A DNA stretch of 64,000 nucleotides from Sneathiella limimaris (lineage in GTDB: Bacteria; Pseudomonadota; Alphaproteobacteria; Sneathiellales; Sneathiellaceae): NCBI RefSeq assembly GCF_012932565.1, contig NZ_JABBYJ010000001.1, forward strand, positions 806,001 through 870,000, given 5' to 3'. Both the position numbers and the translations under genes were made by a program. Positions 26,907-34,362 of this stretch are shown piece by piece; positions within the stretch are counted from its first letter, which is position 1; each line of letters begins with the position of its first letter. The notes beneath the pieces are model-generated. The model made no database searches and had not been told where the DNA came from. It saw only the letters and a program-made list of their open reading frames with translations.

Positions 26907-26939
26907 AATACAAAGTAGGGAAGTGACAGGGGCTTAAAG

Positions 26940-27971
26940 ATGATTAAACGCACTAGGTTTTTGGCTGGTGTATTGACGGCTTTATTGTTGCAGATGCTTG
27001 CTATACCGGCGTTTGCCGATGACTGGGCAAACGTGATTATGTATCATCGTTTTGGTGAGGATAAGTACCCATCCACAAGCATTTCGCTTGAAAAATTTCA
27101 GACTCACGTCCAGGAATTCAAGGATCCAAAGTACAATATTATTCCCCTCGAAGACATTGTGGATCGCTTGCAGGCTGGCGCGCCTCTACCAGACAGAACT
27201 GTTGCGATAACGGTGGATGATGCCTATTTGTCTGTTTATGAAGAAGCATGGCCTATTCTAAGAGAGGCTGGAATTCCATTTACAGTTTTTGCTTCCACTG
27301 ATCACTTGAATAGTCAAGGTGGCGGCTACATGAACTGGGCTCAAATCAAGGAAATGGCCGATGCGGGCGTGACGATTGGACATCATACAGCTTCCCATGC
27401 TCATTTACCTGCGTTAACCAGAGAACAAGTAATCTCAGAAATTGAACGCGCTAACCAGGAGTTTGAAACAAAACTGGGATTTGTTCCTAAGTTGTTTGCC
27501 TATCCCTATGGCGAATATGGAACAGAAATTCAAAACATCGTCAGAGAATTCGGTTTTATCGCCGCTTTTGGTCAGCAGTCTGGTGTGGTTTATAAAGGGC
27601 ATGACAAATATGCCTATCCTCGTTTTGCCATGAGTGAGAATTATGGAAACATTGGTCGTCTTCGTCTTGCGATGAATGCCTTGCCGCTTCGAGTTCGGAA
27701 TGTTGCACCCTCTGACAAGATATTACAGAAAAACCCCCCCGCTTTTGGATTTTCACTTGCTGAAAAATATGAAAATATTAGCCAGTTAAGATGTTACTCC
27801 TCTAACCAGTCTGGTGGCGCGGTGCCAATTCAAATGATAGGCGATGAACGGGTAGAAATCCGTTTGTCTCAAGCCTATAGCCCAGGAAGAGGGCGAATTA
27901 ACTGTACACTACCTGGACCGAACGGCAGGTTCCGTTGGTTCGGCAACCTATTTTACATTCCCAGAAAGTAG
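26940..27971 (+). CDS. Secreted polysaccharide deacetylase (NodB fold)
   Basis: This 343-residue protein has a signal peptide ending at AFA (residue 26). The NodB domain shows the metal Asp pair in AITVDDAYLSVYEEA (D93, D94) and H149-T-A-S-H153 in IGHHTASHAHL, then FAYPYGEY (about 195-202). Such enzymes remove acetyl groups from N-acetylglucosamine polymers in the periplasm or outside. After the NodB domain there is an extra region of about 90 residues with two Cys (LRCYSS, RINCTL) that could form a disulfide-held beta domain. A CAGGGG site precedes the ATG. It is followed four bases later by the HpaI-type aldolase gene. Confidence 0.88.
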   Translation: MIKRTRFLAGVLTALLLQMLAIPAFADDWANVIMYHRFGEDKYPSTSISLEKFQTHVQEFKDPKYNIIPLEDIVDRLQAGAPLPDRTVAITVDDAYLSVYEEAWPILREAGIPFTVFASTDHLNSQGGGYMNWAQIKEMADAGVTIGHHTASHAHLPALTREQVISEIERANQEFETKLGFVPKLFAYPYGEYGTEIQNIVREFGFIAAFGQQSGVVYKGHDKYAYPRFAMSENYGNIGRLRLAMNALPLRVRNVAPSDKILQKNPPAFGFSLAEKYENISQLRCYSSNQSGGAVPIQMIGDERVEIRLSQAYSPGRGRINCTLPGPNGRFRWFGNLFYIPRK

Positions 27972-27975
27972 AAAA

Positions 27976-28746
27976 ATGAAAAACCTTGGTCGTTTAAAAA
28001 AGAAATTGCAGTCCGGGGAGAAAACAACAGGTGCCTGGTTGTTTACAGACTCAGTAGAGATGGCAGAAGTTTTGGGTGGATGTGATTTTGATGGAATTAT
28101 GATTGATCAAGAGCATGGCCCCGCTGGATCCGGTGCATTAGTAAATCAACATAGGGCAATTCGACATGCAGGAGATAGTAGTGCTCTTGTCCGGGTTCCT
28201 TGGAATGACCCCGTCCATGTCAAAAAGGTACTTGATGCCGGTATGGAAGGAATAATGTTTCCTTGCGTGAATACAGCAGAAGAGGCTGAGCTTGCTGTCG
28301 CGGCCAGTTATTTTCCGCCTCGTGGCTTCAGGGGCGCGGGCTTAAGCGCGACACATGCGACCCGATATGGACGCCTCAATGATGAGTATTTAGCGGAGTT
28401 TGAAGAAAACCTGCTTTTGATTTGTCAGGTTGAAACAGCACAATCCGTTGAGAATATCGAAGCGATTGCCGCCGTAGATGGTGTCGATATGCTATTTATT
28501 GGACCTTATGATTTATCTGGCAGTATTGGGAAACTTGGACAATTTGAAGATCCAGAGGTCATTGCACAGTTTGAAACCGCACGAGACCGGATAAAGGCTA
28601 GTGGGAAGTGGCTCGGAACTATATCAAGCGGAGTTGAGCAAACCCGTCAACTTTTTGACGAAGGATTTGACTTTTTACTCTGTGCTTCCGAGACGAGTCT
28701 CGTCTCTTCGGCAGCGGATCAGTTATTGACAGGGCTTAAGGCCTGA
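27976..28746 (+). CDS. HpcH/HpaI-type class II aldolase
   Basis: The 256-residue protein matches metal-dependent 2-keto-3-deoxy-aldehyde aldolases (HpaI, GarL, RhmA): the DFDGIMIDQEHGP strand with its base and metal neighbours, VRVPWNDPVHVKKVLDAGMEGIMFP (about 74-98, with the conserved Pro and Gly), and IGPYDLSGSIG (about 175-185). It cleaves or forms 2-oxo-3-deoxy acids with pyruvate; the substrate is not fixed by sequence. Its 3' end overlaps that of the convergent glucosaminidase gene by 28 bases. Confidence 0.85.
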   Translation: MKNLGRLKKKLQSGEKTTGAWLFTDSVEMAEVLGGCDFDGIMIDQEHGPAGSGALVNQHRAIRHAGDSSALVRVPWNDPVHVKKVLDAGMEGIMFPCVNTAEEAELAVAASYFPPRGFRGAGLSATHATRYGRLNDEYLAEFEENLLLICQVETAQSVENIEAIAAVDGVDMLFIGPYDLSGSIGKLGQFEDPEVIAQFETARDRIKASGKWLGTISSGVEQTRQLFDEGFDFLLCASETSLVSSAADQLLTGLKA

Positions 28747-29762
28747 GCCAGACGACCACGTTCTAATTGAACAGTATCAAAGTCTGTTAGGCGGTTGGTC
28801 TGGATCAGAGCTTGGAGGGTTTCCACATACTCATGTCCCCGCTCTGAATAAGAGTCGAGTGTGCTGGCGAGTTTGAATCCGTTAAGCGGAACGTTCTCCG
28901 TACGAAGTTGAGCTCGAACGAGCCTGAAATCGCCATACGCATTATGCCGGTTTAGGTTCAAAGCATAAGAGCGAATAGATTGTTCCAAGTGATCAAAGCT
29001 TTTCACTTCATACTTTTTACCGGAATCCCGCTCATGAGGTACGAGCCCATGACCCTCTGCCCAGACGCGCTGCCCAAACAGGGCGTTCCCATTTCGAGCG
29101 AACCGGGAGGTACCCCAACCAGATTCTTCGATGCTTTGCGCCAAGGCCAATGAAACCGGAATTGTATCCACTTTCAACATCAGCTCATAAAAATTGCCAT
29201 CAGAAGTCCGGTATTTGAGTGCTAGCTTCTTGAGCCAGGACTTTTCTGATTTGGTTAGGTGATCTTGCGTCTTTAGCTTGTCGATGATACCCAGCAGCTT
29301 TTCTCTTTCTACCGCAATATCTTCATTCACCTTGAGGATCAAAGGAAGCGTAATTGAAAGGAAAACGGCCTTTTTGCGCTTCACATTTTCAATGTCTTGA
29401 ATGTCTGCTGGTATACTGTCAACAAAATGACGAGGAACAGCGAGGCCATCACGGATACTACTGAGATCAAAGGAGTGATTGTCCAGACTGCTTTCCAACG
29501 AAACAACAGTAATTTGATGTGGCTGCTCAATCTCCGGCAAACCCTCTGGTCGGGACAGAGGGACAGGAATATTGGCAATTACGCGTTTCTCTTCCCTAAC
29601 CAAATCCTGGTCTGAAGGAAAAGCTTGATCAACCGGTAGCTTTGCATTCGCATACAAAGACGGGTGGTCACCAAGTTCTGTGACCCCATAACCAATTAAA
29701 ATTGCCAGGGCCACTAAGGTGGCGACCTTACTTGATTTCAGCGCTGTAAAGATCTGGTTCAT
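28719..29762 (-). CDS. Bax-like glucosaminidase domain protein
   Basis: The product has a membrane anchor near the N-terminus (about residues 12-32), a charged linker, and from about 180 a glucosaminidase domain with LALAQSIEESGWGTSRFARNG, in which the Glu of ESGWG is the likely catalytic acid. NALFGQRVW and YALNLNRHNAYGDFR follow, as in E. coli Bax. It would hydrolyse peptidoglycan from the periplasmic side. I prefer ATG 29762 to an in-frame GTG at 29780; neither has a strong ribosome site. The upstream 255 to 270 bases are AT-rich and hold no gene I can support. Confidence 0.8.
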   Translation of the reverse strand: MNQIFTALKSSKVATLVALAILIGYGVTELGDHPSLYANAKLPVDQAFPSDQDLVREEKRVIANIPVPLSRPEGLPEIEQPHQITVVSLESSLDNHSFDLSSIRDGLAVPRHFVDSIPADIQDIENVKRKKAVFLSITLPLILKVNEDIAVEREKLLGIIDKLKTQDHLTKSEKSWLKKLALKYRTSDGNFYELMLKVDTIPVSLALAQSIEESGWGTSRFARNGNALFGQRVWAEGHGLVPHERDSGKKYEVKSFDHLEQSIRSYALNLNRHNAYGDFRLVRAQLRTENVPLNGFKLASTLDSYSERGHEYVETLQALIQTNRLTDFDTVQLERGRLAQALSPVNN

Positions 29763-30035
29763 GCCTATCAACTGCTGCACAGAGTAATTCCATGATTTCG
29801 AAATATACCACTATATTTTGTGTGCGCAAGCTCTACTAAATACTAAATAAAGTGTAATTCACGTAAAATTCTACGTAAACTCATCCAAAGCGGGCGGACT
29901 ATGGATTATGAAAAGGTTAATTGCAAGCCCGAACCGGCATTTGGGAATTCTATTTTCATAATCAAGGGTTTAATCAAGACAGCAAAATATATATTCTCTG
30001 CGTTTTTCAGAAAATTTTACGAATCGTCACTGCCG

Positions 30036-30524
30036 TTAAGTTACTGCATCCAATTGGCTGTTGCTCATGTTTCCGGGGACAACCGTGATCGGAATGGCAA
30101 ATGTGCCTGACATCTCGCCGACAAGGCTTTTGACGAGAGGTCCAGGGCCGCCTGAGTCTGGAGATGCAGCAAGGACCAGGATACGAATATCGCGATCTTC
30201 CTCGATGAGAGCTAACAGCTCATCTTTCACATAACCATCCCGGATTACAAATTCAGGGACAAGGTTTGTGTCTTGCCGGATTTCCTCGGAAAGATTTTGC
30301 AACAACTCTTCAGCGGCCTCACGGGCTTCTTCGCGCATGACTTGCTCAACGCCCATCCAATGCTGAAAATCAGGAGGTTCGATGACTTTTAGCAGGATTA
30401 CACCGCCACCAACATGCCAGGCGCGGCGACAGGCAAACCGGATAGCAGATTTGCATTCTGGGGTATCGTCCACCACAACCAGAAACTTATTGCGTCTGCT
30501 TGGTGAAGGGGCACCGTCACTCAT
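30036..30524 (-). CDS. Universal stress protein (UspA family)
   Basis: A 162-residue single-domain UspA protein: the FLVVVDDTPECKSAIRFA opening strand-helix (about 14-31) and a C-terminal GPGPLVKSLVGEMSGTFAIPITVVPG segment with a variant of the G-x2-G-x9-G-S/T ATP-binding loop. Usp proteins support survival under starvation or oxidative stress by unknown means. AGTGGAGACC precedes the ATG. The DUF2333 gene upstream is 51 bases away. Confidence 0.85.
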   Translation of the reverse strand: MSDGAPSPSRRNKFLVVVDDTPECKSAIRFACRRAWHVGGGVILLKVIEPPDFQHWMGVEQVMREEAREAAEELLQNLSEEIRQDTNLVPEFVIRDGYVKDELLALIEEDRDIRILVLAASPDSGGPGPLVKSLVGEMSGTFAIPITVVPGNMSNSQLDAVT

Positions 30525-30575
30525 GAGGTCTCCACTGTTGTTTCCTCCAGCAGTATCCTGCCATCAAAAATCGGA

Positions 30576-31544
30576 TTATTTCAAGAGAATGTTACTGATT
30601 TCACGAAGCTGGGTACGGGCTCTTAGGATATAAAAGCCTTGTACTGCCAAGTGGTTAGGGAAGAGTTGGCCATCTGTTTTGGCATTTGAAATAACATATG
30701 GATCAAGCTCAATCACTGAGCGGAAACTAGCAAGCATTTGGGACCAGGCATTTCCAAGCTCTCTTTCCCGGATCAGGTTTTCATAGTCAGTTCCCAAGGC
30801 TTCTAAAATTATGTAGTAGGCGTAGGCTTGCCCTTTAAAGCCATAGAAAAGATCATCAGCCTGAAAATCTATATATGCGCCCGAATGTTCGGCGATATGT
30901 GTGTCGATCACTGCGGTAGAGGATCCGATATCAAGTGCAAACCGATCAATGGTTGCCAGTAGATTATCGGCTCGTTTTTCAAAAACAGCGCGGCCGTCAG
31001 CAAGACGCTTGTTGTAAGCAATCAGCGATTTGCGAGCCTTTTCATATTGTTTTTCTGAGGAAGCTGTTGGGAGCAAGGAGACAGTTGGGTCCCAACTCCA
31101 AACATCACCAGCATATTGCAAAAGACCTGCTGCGTTTTGAAGATCAGGGTCTGTTTGACTTGATCCTCTCGTACGACCAATTTGATCGGTTAGTTCGAAA
31201 CTAAACCGCGCAAGAGCAGAGATAATGCCCTGTTGGTAATTGGGCATGTTATCCAAAGCTGAAGCAGGCATGAAGAACGGGTCATTAGAGGTCCATTGGT
31301 TCTCATTGATTTCCCGGTTGATGAGTGCGGCAGCAACATCGACTGCTAGACTGCCGCCTGCTGTCTGGTCTTCTTTGGCGGGTGCAAATTTGATGTCATC
31401 ATCAACTTTGTGAATCCAAATCATGCCAATGACATAATAAAGGAAGACAAAGACAAGCAGACCGATACCAAGTTTACTGAGATGGCCCTTTAAGGAAAAT
31501 CTATTGCTGATTGGAGTATTTCCGCCGGTTCCAATTTCGCTCAT
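30576..31544 (-). CDS. DUF2333 family membrane-anchored protein
   Basis: This protein of about 322 residues matches my memory of the DUF2333 family. A single transmembrane helix at about residues 24-43 (LGIGLLVFVFLYYVIGMIWI) is followed by a large soluble helical domain. Recognisable segments include WTSNDPFFMPASALDNMPNYQQGI and AYYIILEALGTDYENLI. Function is unknown; the likely site is the periplasm. The chosen ATG 31544 has AGGGAAA upstream, while the longer frame to 31577 has no ribosome site. It lies between trpS and the universal stress gene. Confidence 0.8.
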   Translation of the reverse strand: MSEIGTGGNTPISNRFSLKGHLSKLGIGLLVFVFLYYVIGMIWIHKVDDDIKFAPAKEDQTAGGSLAVDVAAALINREINENQWTSNDPFFMPASALDNMPNYQQGIISALARFSFELTDQIGRTRGSSQTDPDLQNAAGLLQYAGDVWSWDPTVSLLPTASSEKQYEKARKSLIAYNKRLADGRAVFEKRADNLLATIDRFALDIGSSTAVIDTHIAEHSGAYIDFQADDLFYGFKGQAYAYYIILEALGTDYENLIRERELGNAWSQMLASFRSVIELDPYVISNAKTDGQLFPNHLAVQGFYILRARTQLREISNILLK

Positions 31545-31585
31545 TTCGTTTCCCTGTAATTGTGGCTCTATCACCAAAATGTAAG

Positions 31586-31620
31586 CGGTGAGGGTAAAAC
31601 TTACAAGCCTCGCCTCACCG
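31586..31620 (-). terminator. Candidate trpS terminator
   Basis: CGGTGAGG (31586-31593) and CCTCACCG (31613-31620) form a perfect 8-bp stem just after the trpS stop, with a 19-base loop that can form a smaller GTAA/TTAC stem. Downstream in the minus direction is ACATTTTGG, a short U run. This suits a weak intrinsic terminator between trpS and the DUF2333 gene. Confidence 0.5.
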
Positions 31621-31629
31621 TAAACGTGA

Positions 31630-32628
31630 TTAAGGGATCAGGAAACCAACGGTTTCTTTTACCTCTTTAATGATTGGCTCAGCAATCGCATTCGCGCGCT
31701 CCGCCCCTTCTTTCAAAATTGCATCTACATGACCAGGGTCAGCCATCAGACGCTTCATTTCCTCACCAATTGGGCCAAATTTTTCGAGAGCCAGTTCAGT
31801 TAGTGCGGGCTTGAATGTAGAAAATTGGGAACCCGCATATTCCTTCAGTACGTCTGCTTTACTGATATCCGCGAGCGCTGCATAAATCCCAACGAGGTTT
31901 GAAGCTTCTGGCCGATCTGCCAAATCCTCAACTTTTTCTGGGAGTGGGTCTGCGTCTGTACGGGCTTTGCGCAATTTTTTAGCCAGTTCATCCCTACCGT
32001 CGGTCAGCACAATCCGTGAATAGTCACTTGGATCGGACTTGGACATTTTCTTGGAACCGTCTCGCAAAGACATCACACGAGTTGCTTCCCCCAGGATCAA
32101 AGGTTCAACCAATGGGAACATTTCAACTTCATAGTCATTGTTGAACTTTTGGGCGATGTCGCGGGTGAGTTCCAGATGCTGTTTTTGATCCTCACCAACA
32201 GGCACATGAGTTGCTTTATAGGCCAAGATATCTGCCGCCATTAGCGATGGATACGCATAGAGACCCAAGGATGCATTCTCCCGGTTTTTACCAGCTTTCT
32301 CTTTGAACTGGGTCATCCGGTTCAACCAGCCAATCCGAACGATACAATTGAAAATCCAAGCCAGTTCCGCATGGGCAGGCACGCTGCTTTGGGCAAATAT
32401 GATGGATTTTGTAGGGTCGACACCAGAAGCCAGGTAGGCAGCTGCAACTTCGCGGATATTCCGCCGTAGTTCAGCGGGATCTTTCCAGATTGTAATGGCA
32501 TGCATATCTACAGCGCAGTAGATACATTCATAATCGTCCTGAAGTCGCACGAAATTACGAATGGCGCCCAGATAGTTGCCAAGATGGAGATTACCTGTTG
32601 GCTGAACACCGGAAAAAATACGAGACAT
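31630..32628 (-). CDS. trpS: Tryptophanyl-tRNA synthetase
   Basis: The class I synthetase of 332 residues shows the HIGH-type motif in [14 protein letters not shown] (about residues 10-23) and the KMSKS loop in [11 protein letters not shown] (about 192-202), with the SQSSVP... family segment between. Length is normal. It lies 121 bases downstream of murJ; a GC hairpin (GCCCGG 32658-32663 with CCGGGC 32691-32696) is in that gap. Confidence 0.96.
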   Translation of the reverse strand: MSRIFSGVQPTGNLHLGNYLGAIRNFVRLQDDYECIYCAVDMHAITIWKDPAELRRNIREVAAAYLASGVDPTKSIIFAQSSVPAHAELAWIFNCIVRIGWLNRMTQFKEKAGKNRENASLGLYAYPSLMAADILAYKATHVPVGEDQKQHLELTRDIAQKFNNDYEVEMFPLVEPLILGEATRVMSLRDGSKKMSKSDPSDYSRIVLTDGRDELAKKLRKARTDADPLPEKVEDLADRPEASNLVGIYAALADISKADVLKEYAGSQFSTFKPALTELALEKFGPIGEEMKRLMADPGHVDAILKEGAERANAIAEPIIKEVKETVGFLIP

Positions 32629-32749
32629 AAAAAACGCTCCTCACGCTTTGGACACGGGCCCGGAAGTTCGCTCCACTCATTTGGATACGGCCGGGCTGGA
32701 GTTAATCGGAAAAAGGGTTATTGCAGGGAGCTTCTCGTTCGTCAACAGA

Positions 32750-34309
32750 TTAGGAGGTCCGTCGGCGCCGGAGCATGGCTTTTAAATCCGAGAGCCGAGT
32801 GGCCCCTAGTAATAATCCCGCTAGACCGTAGACAGTGCCACCACCTGCTACCAAGATGCAAAGTCCCCCGATTCGAGGGATTAAACCATCAGCCGTCAGC
32901 AGAAAATCAAGTGAACTCATGCCAAACCAAAGCACTGCACACATTATGATGGTTGCGCCGAATGAGCCCAAGGTTCTCCTCATTAATCGACTATCCACCT
33001 GATAGTGGCCTCGAAGACGTAACAAAATAAGAAGCGTTATCGCATTCACCCACGCAGCGATCGAAGTGGCATATGCAATCCCCATGTGGGCGAGACTATC
33101 GATCAAAAGGAGGCTTAGCGCTATATTGATAGCCATTGCAATTACACCGATTACAACAGGGGTTGTGGTGTCTTCACGCGCGAAGAATCCCGGAGCATAA
33201 ACCTTGGTCAGAACATAGGCTGGCAAACCTGTGGAAAAAGCGAATAAGGCTTCGGACGTTGTCTGACTTGCGTAACTTCCAAATTCCCCATGCTCAAAAA
33301 GAACGGAGATAATTGGATAATCAATCGTCATCAAAGCGCCGGCTGCTGGTAATGTAAAGAGAAGTGAAAGTTCGACGGCTCGGTTCATTGTGTCATTGGC
33401 TGGGACGTCATCTCCAGCTCTTAACTGACGAGACAGCATGGGCAGAAGAGCGGTGCCAACTGCGATGCCAATGACGCCCAGCGGTAATTGATAAACCCTG
33501 TCTGCATAATAGAGATAGGAAATGGATCCTGTCGCTAACAAGGACGCAATAATTGTTCCAACGAGGATGTTGATCTGTAAAACCCCCGCACCGAGCAATC
33601 CTGGCAACATCAATTGGAACAGGCGTTTAATCTTTTTTGTAAAACGGGGCCAGATTAGGGGCGGAAGAACCTGCTCTTTTTTGCAGGCAATGATCAGGAA
33701 GATAACCTGAGCAATCCCGGCTGCGGCAACACCAAAAGAAAGAATCAAGCCCGCTTCATAGCTTGTATTCAAAAGCAGGAAGACAAGCGCACTGATCAAT
33801 ATGATATTCAGCAAAATGGGAGCTGCTGACATCGCGGCAAATTTATAAAAGGCGTTCAAGACCCCGCCCAGCAGGGCTACAACTGCCATCGCCGTGAGGT
33901 AAGGGAAGGTGATCCGCGTGTAGTCCACAGCTAACGCAAAGCGATCTCCCGTAATTTCAAACCCCGGTGCCAGATATTGCATCAGAAAGGGCATGAAAAT
34001 CATAAACAGGGCTGAAAAGAGAAACAGAAACCCGGTTAGAAAGCCCAGGGCATGAGCCGCAAACTGCAGAGCATCTTCTTTGGAGTTGAGTTCCAGTTCT
34101 TTTGAAAACAGGGGAATGAATGCAGCTGAAAAGGCACCTTCCGCAACCAGGCGTCGGAACATATTGGGGATCCGGAAGGCTACAAAAAAAGCGTCTGATA
34201 CCGGGCCAGCCCCGAGAACCGTTGCAATCAAAATATCCCTGATGAATCCAAGGATGCGGCTGGCCATGGTAAAGCCACCGACAGTTGCCACCGATTTGAA
34301 CAGGCTCAC
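32750..34309 (-). CDS. murJ: Lipid II flippase MurJ
   Basis: MurJ moves lipid II across the inner membrane for peptidoglycan synthesis. The 519-residue protein has about 14 hydrophobic helices and starts with the family's VGGFTMASRILGFIRDILIATVLG region and SDAFFVAFRIPNMFRRLVAEGAFS (about 39-62), where conserved charged residues line the cavity. The start is GTG 34309. The order glnD-murJ-trpS is common in alphaproteobacteria. Confidence 0.95.
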   Translation of the reverse strand: MSLFKSVATVGGFTMASRILGFIRDILIATVLGAGPVSDAFFVAFRIPNMFRRLVAEGAFSAAFIPLFSKELELNSKEDALQFAAHALGFLTGFLFLFSALFMIFMPFLMQYLAPGFEITGDRFALAVDYTRITFPYLTAMAVVALLGGVLNAFYKFAAMSAAPILLNIILISALVFLLLNTSYEAGLILSFGVAAAGIAQVIFLIIACKKEQVLPPLIWPRFTKKIKRLFQLMLPGLLGAGVLQINILVGTIIASLLATGSISYLYYADRVYQLPLGVIGIAVGTALLPMLSRQLRAGDDVPANDTMNRAVELSLLFTLPAAGALMTIDYPIISVLFEHGEFGSYASQTTSEALFAFSTGLPAYVLTKVYAPGFFAREDTTTPVVIGVIAMAINIALSLLLIDSLAHMGIAYATSIAAWVNAITLLILLRLRGHYQVDSRLMRRTLGSFGATIIMCAVLWFGMSSLDFLLTADGLIPRIGGLCILVAGGGTVYGLAGLLLGATRLSDLKAMLRRRRTS

Positions 34310-34362
34310 TCTACTCGCCTCATATTCATCAGTTGATATTCCCCCTAGTGCCTGTCTTGGGT

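Noticed and set aside
29901-30110. 69-codon plus-strand open frame in the gap before the universal stress gene
   Set aside because: It runs into the 3' end of the universal stress gene in antisense, lacks a good ribosome site and has no recognisable domain.
32658-32696. GCCCGG/CCGGGC as a murJ terminator
   Set aside because: The loop of 27 bases is too large and no U run follows, so it is not called as a terminator.
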